Below, piece after piece: positions 15,649 through 23,116 of a DNA stretch of 64,000 nt (positions within the stretch are counted from its first letter, which is position 1; every line of letters starts with the position of its first letter). The DNA comes from Rhabdochlamydiaceae bacterium. GTDB taxonomy: Bacteria; Chlamydiota; Chlamydiia; Chlamydiales; Rhabdochlamydiaceae. The position numbers were made by a program, and so were the translations under genes. The notes below the pieces were generated by a model. It saw nothing but the letters and a program-made list of their open reading frames with translations. It was not told the origin of the DNA and ran no database searches. The stretch lies in assembly GCA_019745395.1 (NCBI GenBank), contig JAIETG010000002.1, positions 40,533 to 104,532 of the forward strand. The letters are read 5' to 3'.

Positions 15649-16383
15649 ATGTGGAAATATCTTGTATTGCTTTGGAGTCTGAGCGCATATGCTCAAGGTC
15701 CTGTAGAGGCCATTTTAACAGACATTGAAGGAACGACAACTTCGATTTCTTTTGTGCATGATGTATTATTTCCTTATGCCAAGGAGCATGTTCAGGAGTA
15801 CCTTTTGGCGCATCAGCAAGAACTTGCGGTAGCGCAAATTGTAGCGGAAGTAAAAGAAATTTCAAAAACTCCTGAAGCTAATTTAGGGCAGGTCGCAAAA
15901 ACGCTTTTGGAATGGATGGAGCAAGATAAAAAATTGACGCCGCTTAAAACGCTCCAAGGGATGATGTGGAAAGAGGGGTATTTTCGAGGAGATTTTCAAG
16001 GGCACGTTTATGAAGATGCCTTTGAAAAACTGGGAGCATGGAACAAACAAGGGCTTGCTCTTTATGTTTACTCATCAGGATCCGTGCCTGCTCAAAAATT
16101 GCTTTTTTCTCATTCTACCTATGGGGATTTAACACCTCTTTTTTCTGGTTATTTTGACACAAAAGTTGGGGGTAAAAAAGAATGCGCTTCTTACTGTGAG
16201 ATTGTAAAGCAATTAGGTCTTGCTGCTGATAAAATTTTGTTTCTCTCAGATGTGATTGAAGAGCTTGATGCAGCGCGCGAGGCAGGAATGCAGACGATTC
16301 TTGTTGCTCGAGAGGGAGAATCTGTTCCTTCAGCTCATCCTTATGAGTCTGTAACGAGTTTTTCTCAAATTTCTCTTCATTAA
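15649..16383 (+). CDS. mtnC: Enolase-phosphatase E1 with a signal peptide
   Basis: A HAD-family enzyme that enolises and dephosphorylates the product of MtnB to give the acireductone of methionine salvage. Motifs: AILTDIEGTTTSISFVHDVL (HAD motif I, DxEGT form), VYSSGSVPAQKLLF (motif II), the Lys in KVGGKKECASY, and ILFLSDVIEELDAA (motif IV). The first 17 residues, MWKYLVLLWSLSAYAQG, form a signal peptide with an AYA cleavage site; the remainder, about 227 residues, matches normal E1 length. It lies 52 bases after mtnB with its own AGGAG. Pairing two consecutive pathway enzymes with the same export signal argues against chance. Confidence 0.88.
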   Translation: MWKYLVLLWSLSAYAQGPVEAILTDIEGTTTSISFVHDVLFPYAKEHVQEYLLAHQQELAVAQIVAEVKEISKTPEANLGQVAKTLLEWMEQDKKLTPLKTLQGMMWKEGYFRGDFQGHVYEDAFEKLGAWNKQGLALYVYSSGSVPAQKLLFSHSTYGDLTPLFSGYFDTKVGGKKECASYCEIVKQLGLAADKILFLSDVIEELDAAREAGMQTILVAREGESVPSAHPYESVTSFSQISLH

Positions 16384-16442
16384 AAAAATAAAATTCAGTG
16401 AATTCTCTATAGAGAAAAATCACTGTATACAAGGACCTTCTT

Positions 16443-17129
16443 ATGAAAAAAATAGCATTTTTGATTTCTCTTTTTTTTAGCATTGTAGCAGTAGCGCAAA
16501 ATCAAGCCATGGACCAATTGGTCTATGAAATACGCAACCCTGAAACAGATGCGCCTCATTTCCGAAAGGCTTTAAGTAAAATTGGTGAGTATTTAGCTCT
16601 TAATGTATTGGAAGAATTAAGTACAAAAGAGGTGGCGGTAGAAACTCTTACAGGTAAGATCGCGCAGCATCGTTTAGTAGAGGAGTCCCCTGTATTGATC
16701 ACGATACTTCGAGCAGGTCTTCCTTTGAATGATGGAGTGCAATGTGTGTTTCCTCACTCGGAAGTGGGATTCATTGCGATGTCTCGTAATGAAAAGACTC
16801 TAAAATCTCAAGTGGATTATATAGGTATTCCTTGTCTAAAGGGGCGCTGTGTTATTCTTTCTGATACGATGCTTGCAACCGGAGGATCTCTTGTAGATGC
16901 GATTGCAATTATTCAGAAGTATGAGCCAAAGAAAATTTATGTGATTGCAGCAGTGGCATCAGTTCAAGGTGTTTCTCGATTACAATCCAGTTGTCCGGAT
17001 GTGAAAATTTTTGCGGCTGTTACTGATCCAAGCTTGAATGATAAGGGATATATTATTCCAGGGTTAGGGGATGCAGGGGATCGAGCTTATGGAAACAAAT
17101 GCCATCTTGAGATCGAGGAAGAGTCATAA
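16443..17129 (+). CDS. upp: Uracil phosphoribosyltransferase with a signal peptide
   Basis: Converts uracil plus PRPP to UMP. The body shows PVLITILRAGLPLNDGV, the PRPP loop CVILSDTMLATGGSL and the uracil-binding end DKGYIIPGLGDAGDRAYG. The start MKKIAFLISLFFSIVAVAQN is a textbook signal peptide with an AVA cleavage site; about 208 residues remain, the normal UPRT length. PRPP is a cytosolic metabolite, so export would make sense only if the enzyme reaches the host cytosol or if an internal start (ATG at 16509, no evident ribosome-binding site) makes a second form. Third gene of the row after mtnB and mtnC; the 3' end overlaps the next, convergent gene by 6 bases. Confidence 0.9.
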   Translation: MKKIAFLISLFFSIVAVAQNQAMDQLVYEIRNPETDAPHFRKALSKIGEYLALNVLEELSTKEVAVETLTGKIAQHRLVEESPVLITILRAGLPLNDGVQCVFPHSEVGFIAMSRNEKTLKSQVDYIGIPCLKGRCVILSDTMLATGGSLVDAIAIIQKYEPKKIYVIAAVASVQGVSRLQSSCPDVKIFAAVTDPSLNDKGYIIPGLGDAGDRAYGNKCHLEIEEES

Positions 17130-17594
17130 TTTACAAGAGGCAGAGGATATGTGCTTATAGAGGGGATCTATCCAAAGGAGCTCTGCGTGAGCATCAAATA
17201 GATGAGGAGTCTCATCTCCGCGTGGAATTACAATAATTTTGTGATATAAAGCGCGCTCTTGAACGTTAGAAAAGTTATTCCATAATCGATAGGCATCATA
17301 CCCAGCTATTGCGCAAAGAGGTTTATTCGTTATTTGCGCAAGTGCTGGATAGTCCATTTTTTTAGAATCCACTTGAGAGATTAAGAGGATTTTTTTTTGT
17401 TCTTCTGGAGTTGTCTTTTGTAGAATTTTTTCCATACGTTCTTTTAACGGGAACTTGTATTTTTTGTAGGAGTGATTGTTTACGACAACGATCAATCGAT
17501 CTAGATGAAGTTTTTCTAAACAGGTCGTAATAATTTTTAAGTGAGCTTTTGTGGCGGGATCAAAAGCTCCCCAAAAAACGCCAGTCATTTCCAT
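17124..17594 (-). CDS. Small nucleotidyltransferase (NadD/CoaD-like), short form
   Basis: A 156-residue protein with the cytidylyltransferase-like ATP motif GVFWGAFDPATKAHLKII near residue 5, a central VVVNNHSYKKYKFPLKERM resembling the substrate loop of NadD/PPAT, and AIAGYDAYRLW. The C-terminus stops at HISSASCKL, where family members have ISSTxxR followed by a helix, so the chain looks shortened. It may be a nicotinate-nucleotide or phosphopantetheine adenylyltransferase relative; I cannot pick the substrate. It has no signal peptide, unlike its convergent neighbours. Confidence 0.55.
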   Translation of the reverse strand: MEMTGVFWGAFDPATKAHLKIITTCLEKLHLDRLIVVVNNHSYKKYKFPLKERMEKILQKTTPEEQKKILLISQVDSKKMDYPALAQITNKPLCAIAGYDAYRLWNNFSNVQERALYHKIIVIPRGDETPHLFDAHAELLWIDPLYKHISSASCKL

Positions 17595-17778
17595 GTGTCT
17601 CTCTTGGTAAAAGTGCTTTTTGTAATTTTAATGTTACTAACCATAAATTAGCAGTAAAAATTTCATTTTTTAAATAAATTTATTTGTTTTTTTTTGAGTT
17701 CTAAGTGTGGGTTTTGGTAAATAGTTGATTCTGTTAATCTGTTCTTTCGTTATTTTATATAGAAGATAGGTTTTTCTT

Positions 17779-19059
17779 ATGTCTTTATCTGCCAAAATTA
17801 TATGTCTAATAGCTTGTCATGGAGGTCCTGCTGATCACTTTGCTGTATTTGCAGAAAATCTGGTTCAAGAAGGCTATGAAGTACAAGTCTATGCGTCTGA
17901 TCTAGTAGTCAAAAAATTTCAAGATCGTAATATACGTGCAATTTCTTTTTCTTTAGATGGACTTTCTCGTGAAGAAGAATCGGCATTAGCAAGTCAAATT
18001 ACGAAAAGTTGTAGCCAGGCCTCTGTTGTTCTTACGGATGTAGGACATCCTTTTGACGAGAAACTGCAACAGATGTTTAAAGAAAAAGCTCCAGAGGTAC
18101 TGCGCCTGAGTTATTATGATAATCCGGAGCCCGAAGTTCTTGGGGGCTATTCTCAAGTTGCTGCTAAGGTGATGAAGGCCTCTCAAGGTGTATTATTTGC
18201 CAATGCAAATTTAGAAAAGACACCTCTATATCAAGGAACAGGAAAAACAATAAATATTCCTAAAAACAAGAAGATAGGCATTGGTTACTATCCTCTTGCG
18301 CAAGCAGAAAAAATAGCAAATCTTCGGAAAGAGCAGCGAGATCTGCTGCGAGAGAATTTTTTCAAAAAACAGGAACTTTCAGAAACTGGACAAAAAGCGT
18401 TGGTCTATTTTGGAGGGAATAACGAGGAATATTTTACGAAGGCATTTCCTGCTTTTTTAGAGTTCTTATCTCAAACAATACAGAAAGAAGATCTATCAAA
18501 TCAGCTTATTATTTTGCAGCAGCATCCAGGAGCTAAGATCGCAGGACGTGATCAAAAACTTTTAGAGTCCTGGTTGAAAGAACATGAAGGGGATATGAAT
18601 AGCCCTCAAGTGATTATTTCTCAAGAGTCGACAGAAGACATGCAAGTTTTGGCAGATGCCGCATTATATTATCAAACGAGTATGGGGCCAATCTTTGCCT
18701 TAGCGGGCATCCCAACTATTCAAGTAGCGCATAAGACCTATCCAGATGTCTTAGTGCGAGGGAAGTTATGCCCTTCAGTAACTAATGCTTCCGATTTTGC
18801 TAAGGCTATTTGTCATCTACAGCCTCAGGAGCTTTCTGAAGAGATGAGAAGGTCGATTTTTCAAAGCTTAGGGTTGCAAAAAGATTGGTTTTCTTCTTTA
18901 AAAAAGGCTCTTTTACAAGAAAAAGAGCAAGTAGGGGCTTTTCATTTAAGGAACATAGAAAAAAATCTATTCTCGAGTAAAGTGAAAATTGCCTGGGATT
19001 CTTTCTCTGCGGCTGGAAAGCAGCTCTATCAGAGAATTCGTCAGCCTCAACCAGAATAA
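17779..19059 (+). CDS. Hypothetical protein with a GT-B-like glycosyltransferase fold
   Basis: A 426-residue soluble protein. The N-terminal half opens with IICLIACHGGPADHFAVFAE, like the GT-B acceptor domain; the C-terminal half has ALVYFGGNNEEYF, LIILQQHPGAKIAG, ALYYQTSMGPIFALAGIPTIQVAH, the order expected for a nucleotide-sugar-binding Rossmann domain of the epimerase/glycosyltransferase type. The family is not recognised by name. It is 67 bases upstream of the glucose dehydrogenase gene but separated from it by a hairpin. The product is probably cytosolic. Confidence 0.5.
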   Translation: MSLSAKIICLIACHGGPADHFAVFAENLVQEGYEVQVYASDLVVKKFQDRNIRAISFSLDGLSREEESALASQITKSCSQASVVLTDVGHPFDEKLQQMFKEKAPEVLRLSYYDNPEPEVLGGYSQVAAKVMKASQGVLFANANLEKTPLYQGTGKTINIPKNKKIGIGYYPLAQAEKIANLRKEQRDLLRENFFKKQELSETGQKALVYFGGNNEEYFTKAFPAFLEFLSQTIQKEDLSNQLIILQQHPGAKIAGRDQKLLESWLKEHEGDMNSPQVIISQESTEDMQVLADAALYYQTSMGPIFALAGIPTIQVAHKTYPDVLVRGKLCPSVTNASDFAKAICHLQPQELSEEMRRSIFQSLGLQKDWFSSLKKALLQEKEQVGAFHLRNIEKNLFSSKVKIAWDSFSAAGKQLYQRIRQPQPE

Positions 19060-19077
19060 GAAATACTTTTCTTAATT

Positions 19078-19125
19078 TCTATCTCCTGTATAAGAAAGAA
19101 TAACAACTATATTACAGGAGATAGA
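19078..19125 (+). promoter_or_regulatory. 13-bp hairpin that pairs the ribosome-binding site of the dehydrogenase gene
   Basis: TCTATCTCCTGTA (19078-19090) and TACAGGAGATAGA (19113-19125) are perfect complements around a 22-base loop. The right arm contains AGGAG, the ribosome-binding site for the ATG at 19127. In RNA this would hide the site, so translation may be regulated by opening of the stem. It is not a classical terminator because no U-run follows. Confidence 0.6.
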
Positions 19126-19126
19126 T

Positions 19127-19894
19127 ATGTCTTTACAAGGAAAAGTGGCGATTGTAACAGGTGGTAATAGCGGTATTGGTGCAGCTATTGTTTTAGGACT
19201 TGCTAAGCAAGGTGCGCGTGTTGTAATTGACTATGTCTCTCATCCCGAATCCGTAGATGCTTTAGAAAAGCAAATCGCCGCTTTAGGAGACCAAGCTTTT
19301 GGTGTGAAAGCTGATGTCAGTCAAATCCCTGATCTGCAAAGGCTCGTAGATACTACCGTACAAAAATTCGGACGCTTAGATATTTTCGTTAATAATGCAG
19401 GGATTGAAACGCGAACATCTATTCTTGATACAACAGAAGATCAGTACGAAAAAGTTTTGAAGGTTAATTTGAAAAGTGCTTTCTTTGCTACTCAGATTGC
19501 GGCAAAGCAAATGATCAAGCAGAAAAATGGTGGACGAATTATCAATATTAGTTCTGTTCATGAAGATTGGCCTATGCCGGGAAATGTTGCTTATTGCGTA
19601 TCCAAGGGGGGAATGCGCATGCTGACAAGGACTGCAGCTTTGGAGCTGGCTAAGTATGGTATTTTAATAGTCAATGTCGGACCTGGAGCTGTTGCAACAC
19701 CTATCAATGTTTCTACCATGAAAGATCCGGTGCTTATGAAAAAGTTAGATGAGGCAATTCCATTGGGACGCATGGCAAATCCTGAGGAGATAGCTTCCGT
19801 TGTTGCTTTCTTAGCAAGTGATCAAGCCTCATACGTGACAGGAACAACTGTTTTTGTTGATGGGGCTATGATGCATCAAAGCCCAGGGCTCTAA
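19127..19894 (+). CDS. SDR dehydrogenase, glucose 1-dehydrogenase type
   Basis: A 255-residue classical short-chain dehydrogenase: cofactor motif TGGNSGIG at 12-19, NNAG, catalytic Ser in INISSVHED, YCVSK for Tyr/Lys, and the FDGAMM-like C-terminal end with GTTVFVDGAMMHQSPGL. The sequence is close to Bacillus-type glucose 1-dehydrogenases, which oxidise glucose to gluconolactone with NAD(P). It is followed by the GH63 glucosidase gene with one base between stop and start, so a glucosidase-to-dehydrogenase route is a reasonable inference. The exact sugar is not proven by sequence. Confidence 0.75.
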   Translation: MSLQGKVAIVTGGNSGIGAAIVLGLAKQGARVVIDYVSHPESVDALEKQIAALGDQAFGVKADVSQIPDLQRLVDTTVQKFGRLDIFVNNAGIETRTSILDTTEDQYEKVLKVNLKSAFFATQIAAKQMIKQKNGGRIINISSVHEDWPMPGNVAYCVSKGGMRMLTRTAALELAKYGILIVNVGPGAVATPINVSTMKDPVLMKKLDEAIPLGRMANPEEIASVVAFLASDQASYVTGTTVFVDGAMMHQSPGL

Positions 19895-19895
19895 G

Positions 19896-22544
19896 ATGGC
19901 AACAGAAGAGGAAAAAAGACTTAAAAGTGCGAGGGGAGGGTTAGTTCCTTGGCGTAAATGGGGTCCTTATGTCAGTGATCGTCAATGGGGAACTGTGCGT
20001 GAAGATTATAGTGCTAGTGGAGATGCTTGGAATTCTTTTTCTCATGATCAAGCAAGATCTCGAGCCTATCGTTGGGGAGAAGATGGGATTGCAGGGATTT
20101 CTGATGAAGAGCAAAGATTGTGCTTTGCGATTTGTTTATGGAATGGAAAGGATCCTATTTTAAAAGAGCGTCTTTTTGGGCTGACAGGACATCAGGGCAA
20201 TCATGGGGAAGATGTAAAAGAGTATTATTTCCCTATTGATAATCTTCCGAGTCATGCTTATATGAAGTATCTCTATAAATATTCTCAACGGGAATTTCCT
20301 TATGCAGATCTTATTGAAGAAAATCAGAGGCGAACGCGTTTTGATTTTGAATACGAATTATTAGACACAGGTGTTTTTGCTGAAGATCGCTATTTTGATG
20401 TAGTTATAGAGTATGCAAAAGCTGATGCAGAAGATCTTCTGATCCAAATTAGCATTAGCAATCGAGGTCCAGAAACAGCTTCTTTACATCTGCTTCCTAC
20501 TTTGTGGTTTCGAAATACTTGGAGTTGGGCTCCCAATCATTCCAAACCTCTTTTGAGTCTATCGAACGATGGAACGGTAGTTGCTTCTGATCCTTTTTTT
20601 GGCACATATACACTTTATGCGGATTCTCCTAAAGAGTGGTTATTTACAGAAAATGAAACAAATAAAGAGCGTTTGTTTGGAATTCCTAATGATACGCCTT
20701 ATGTGAAAGATGGAATTCATGAATATATTATTCATGGGCATAAAAATGCAGTAAATCCTGATATGAGAGGGACGAAAATGGCAGCCAGCTATCTTTTGCA
20801 CATTCCCTCTGGACAAACGCAGGAAGTTCACTTGCGTTTGAGTAAAGGGCAGTTACTGAAAGACCCTTTGGGAAAAAAATTTTCGAATTTATTGGATTTA
20901 CGTAAAAAGGAAGCAGATGAGTTTTATGAGAGGATAGCTCCACCAAAACTATCAGATGAGATGAGGAAAGTACAAAGGCAAGCTTTTGCCGGTATGTTAT
21001 GGAACAAACAGTTTTATCATTACAATGTTTCTCGCTGGCTTCAAGGCGATCATTTGCAGGTTGAGCCCCCAAGTGAACGCAAGACGGGGCGTAATTGTAA
21101 TTGGAAGTGGTTTGATGCTGGAGATGTCTTCTCTATGCCAGATAAGTGGGAATATCCGTGGTTTGCTGCTTGGGACCTGGCTTTTCATGCAGTAACATTT
21201 GCTGTGATTGATCCAGATTTTGCTAAAGCTCAGCTCCTATTGCTAACAAAAGAATGGTATATGTTTCCCAATGGGCAGATCCCTGCCTACGAATGGGATT
21301 TTGGAGATGTTAATCCTCCCGTTCATGCATGGGCAGCTTTTCGTGTCTATCAAATTGAAGAGGAAACATATGGTCGTAAAGACTTGGTATTTCTCGAGAA
21401 GATTTTTCATAAGCTTGTTTTGAATTTTACTTGGTGGGTAAATCGAGAAGACAAAGGGGACCGCAATATTTTTGAAGGAGGTTTCTTAGGACTTGATAAT
21501 ATTTGTGGTTTTGATCGAACTAAAGGAGCTCCGGCTGGAGGAATTCTCTATCAAGTAGATGCTACGAGTTGGATGGGGATGTATTGTTTAAATCTTTTGC
21601 AAATAGCCTTAGAACTTTCTAAAGAAAACTCAGCCTATGAAGATATGGCAACGAAGTTTTTTGAGCATTTTATAGCTATAGCAGATGTAATTAATAGCAT
21701 AGATGGAGGGGAAGGGTTATGGGATGAGGAAGATGGTTTTTACCATGGTGTGATTTCCCTTCCTAATCGCAAGCAGATTCGAACTGCTTCCGTAACAATG
21801 ATTGGAGTGATTCCTTTATTTGCGTCCCTTGTACAGGAATGGAAAGATGAGAGCTCTAATTTTCAAAAACGGTTTCGTTGGTTCTTAGAGCATCGCCCTA
21901 ATCTTACTCAGCATATTGTGGATATGAAAAACAAAGATGGAAAGATTTTACTCTCTTTTGTTAGTCCTGAAAAAATGGTGCGTATTTTAGAGAAAGTTTT
22001 TGACGAAGCGCAGCTTCTCAGCCCCTTTGGAATCCGTTCGGTATCTAAAAAATTGGAAGATCATCCTGCAGTTCTGAACTTTGAAGGAGAAACATACACT
22101 CTCAACTATGAGCCCGCAGAATCTACAACGGATTTGTTTGGAGGGAATTCGAACTGGAGAGGTCCTGTGTGGTTTCCTCTTAACTACCTTTTGATCGAAT
22201 CTCTAGAAACGTATAGCCAGTATCTCGGAGCGGAATTTAAGATAGAATATCCTAAGGGATCTGGTCATTTAGCCACATTGCAAGAAGTGATTCACGATCT
22301 ATCTCGGCGTTTAATTCAGATCTTTCTAAAAAATGAAAAGGGAGATCGTCCTGTTTACGGAGGGATAGAAAAGTTTCAAAAAGATCCTCACTGGAATGAA
22401 TATCTTTTATTTCATGAATATTTTCATGGAGACAATGGAGCAGGACTTGGGGCTAGTAATCAAACTGGATGGACAGGTCTTGTCGCATTGCTCATTCAGC
22501 AATATGGCCTGGATCTTTCGAAGAAAAAACTGCAAAAAAAATAG
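19896..22544 (+). CDS. GH63-family glucosidase
   Basis: An 882-residue (alpha/alpha)6-barrel glycoside hydrolase of the large bacterial GH63 type. Recognisable parts include the N-terminal WGPYVSDRQWGTVREDYSA, the catalytic-domain stretches KWEYPWFAAWDLAFHAV and YEWDFGDVNPPVHAWAA, and the C-terminal NSNWRGPVWFPLNYLLIE and GASNQTGWTGLVALLIQQYG. GH63 removes alpha-linked glucose from oligosaccharides, or from glucosylglycerate or mannosylglycerate in some bacterial members. There is no signal peptide, so the substrate is intracellular. It is co-transcribed with the glucose dehydrogenase. Because a glucosyl-3-phosphoglycerate synthase is encoded at 5.5 kb, a glucosylglycerate link is possible but unproven. 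Confidence 0.85.
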   Translation: MATEEEKRLKSARGGLVPWRKWGPYVSDRQWGTVREDYSASGDAWNSFSHDQARSRAYRWGEDGIAGISDEEQRLCFAICLWNGKDPILKERLFGLTGHQGNHGEDVKEYYFPIDNLPSHAYMKYLYKYSQREFPYADLIEENQRRTRFDFEYELLDTGVFAEDRYFDVVIEYAKADAEDLLIQISISNRGPETASLHLLPTLWFRNTWSWAPNHSKPLLSLSNDGTVVASDPFFGTYTLYADSPKEWLFTENETNKERLFGIPNDTPYVKDGIHEYIIHGHKNAVNPDMRGTKMAASYLLHIPSGQTQEVHLRLSKGQLLKDPLGKKFSNLLDLRKKEADEFYERIAPPKLSDEMRKVQRQAFAGMLWNKQFYHYNVSRWLQGDHLQVEPPSERKTGRNCNWKWFDAGDVFSMPDKWEYPWFAAWDLAFHAVTFAVIDPDFAKAQLLLLTKEWYMFPNGQIPAYEWDFGDVNPPVHAWAAFRVYQIEEETYGRKDLVFLEKIFHKLVLNFTWWVNREDKGDRNIFEGGFLGLDNICGFDRTKGAPAGGILYQVDATSWMGMYCLNLLQIALELSKENSAYEDMATKFFEHFIAIADVINSIDGGEGLWDEEDGFYHGVISLPNRKQIRTASVTMIGVIPLFASLVQEWKDESSNFQKRFRWFLEHRPNLTQHIVDMKNKDGKILLSFVSPEKMVRILEKVFDEAQLLSPFGIRSVSKKLEDHPAVLNFEGETYTLNYEPAESTTDLFGGNSNWRGPVWFPLNYLLIESLETYSQYLGAEFKIEYPKGSGHLATLQEVIHDLSRRLIQIFLKNEKGDRPVYGGIEKFQKDPHWNEYLLFHEYFHGDNGAGLGASNQTGWTGLVALLIQQYGLDLSKKKLQKK

Positions 22545-22597
22545 AAAGTAGAGAAGGGAGGGTTCTTCTCTACTTTTCAAGTTGTTATTTTTTTAAC

Positions 22598-22921
22598 TTA
22601 TTCGTTGTACGTGCAAATTTCTTTATCAACAATACAATTCCATCCTTCTCGTCCTCTAGGAAGCAGCGGGAGATTGGAGCAGAAACCTGTTGCGCCAAAT
22701 TGAGGCGTGCTTGAGCCTTTCACGCCTTCAGCGGAGGGTGTGCAGAGGAGCCTCATAATGTGAGTACAGGTTGGATTTTTCAATTGTTCGTACCTTTCTT
22801 TCAATATAGAAATGATGGGGAGCGCTACCAGAGCTGTAGCGGTTAAAATTACAGTTGCTCGATTATTTGCAAGGAACATTTCTATATTATTATTTACTCT
22901 AGTTAAATCAAGTATTGGCAT
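22598..22921 (-). CDS. Small membrane protein of unknown function
   Basis: A 107-residue protein with a central hydrophobic helix, ATVILTATALVALPIISIL, preceded by a polar stretch with NNNIEMFLANNR and followed by a 60-residue tail with four Cys. The ATG at 22921 is preceded by AGGATAGG. I recognise no family. It lies between the GH63 gene and a fragment duplicated from the end of GH63, so it may have arrived with that rearrangement. The frame and ribosome-binding site make it a plausible gene. Confidence 0.4.
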   Translation of the reverse strand: MPILDLTRVNNNIEMFLANNRATVILTATALVALPIISILKERYEQLKNPTCTHIMRLLCTPSAEGVKGSSTPQFGATGFCSNLPLLPRGREGWNCIVDKEICTYNE

Positions 22922-23041
22922 TCTTGCCTATCCTGTTATTGTTTTGCTTTTTATATTTTATACTGTAGTTTTGTTTTTTTTCAATGTTTTTTCAGTGTGA
23001 TTTTCGAATGTTTTCAACTAAGTATTTTATTAAATAGATCA

Positions 23042-23116
23042 ATGGAAATGAGTCTTGCTCTATGCCTTATTCAGCAATATGAGCAGGATCTTCCGAAGAA
23101 AAAACCGTTGAGATAA
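23042..23116 (+). pseudogene. Duplicated C-terminal fragment of the GH63 gene
   Basis: The plus-strand frame reads LALCLIQQYEQDLPKKK before a stop. The end of the intact GH63 protein reads VALLIQQYGLDLSKKK. The DNA agrees at roughly four bases in five over about 45 bases, and less well upstream. This is a remnant of a second GH63 copy. It overlaps, in antisense, the last 16 codons of the ATPase-kinase gene. Confidence 0.7.

Noticed and set aside
16115..16483. 122-codon minus-strand frame
   Set aside because: Antisense to mtnC and the start of upp; composition is that of a reversed coding strand.
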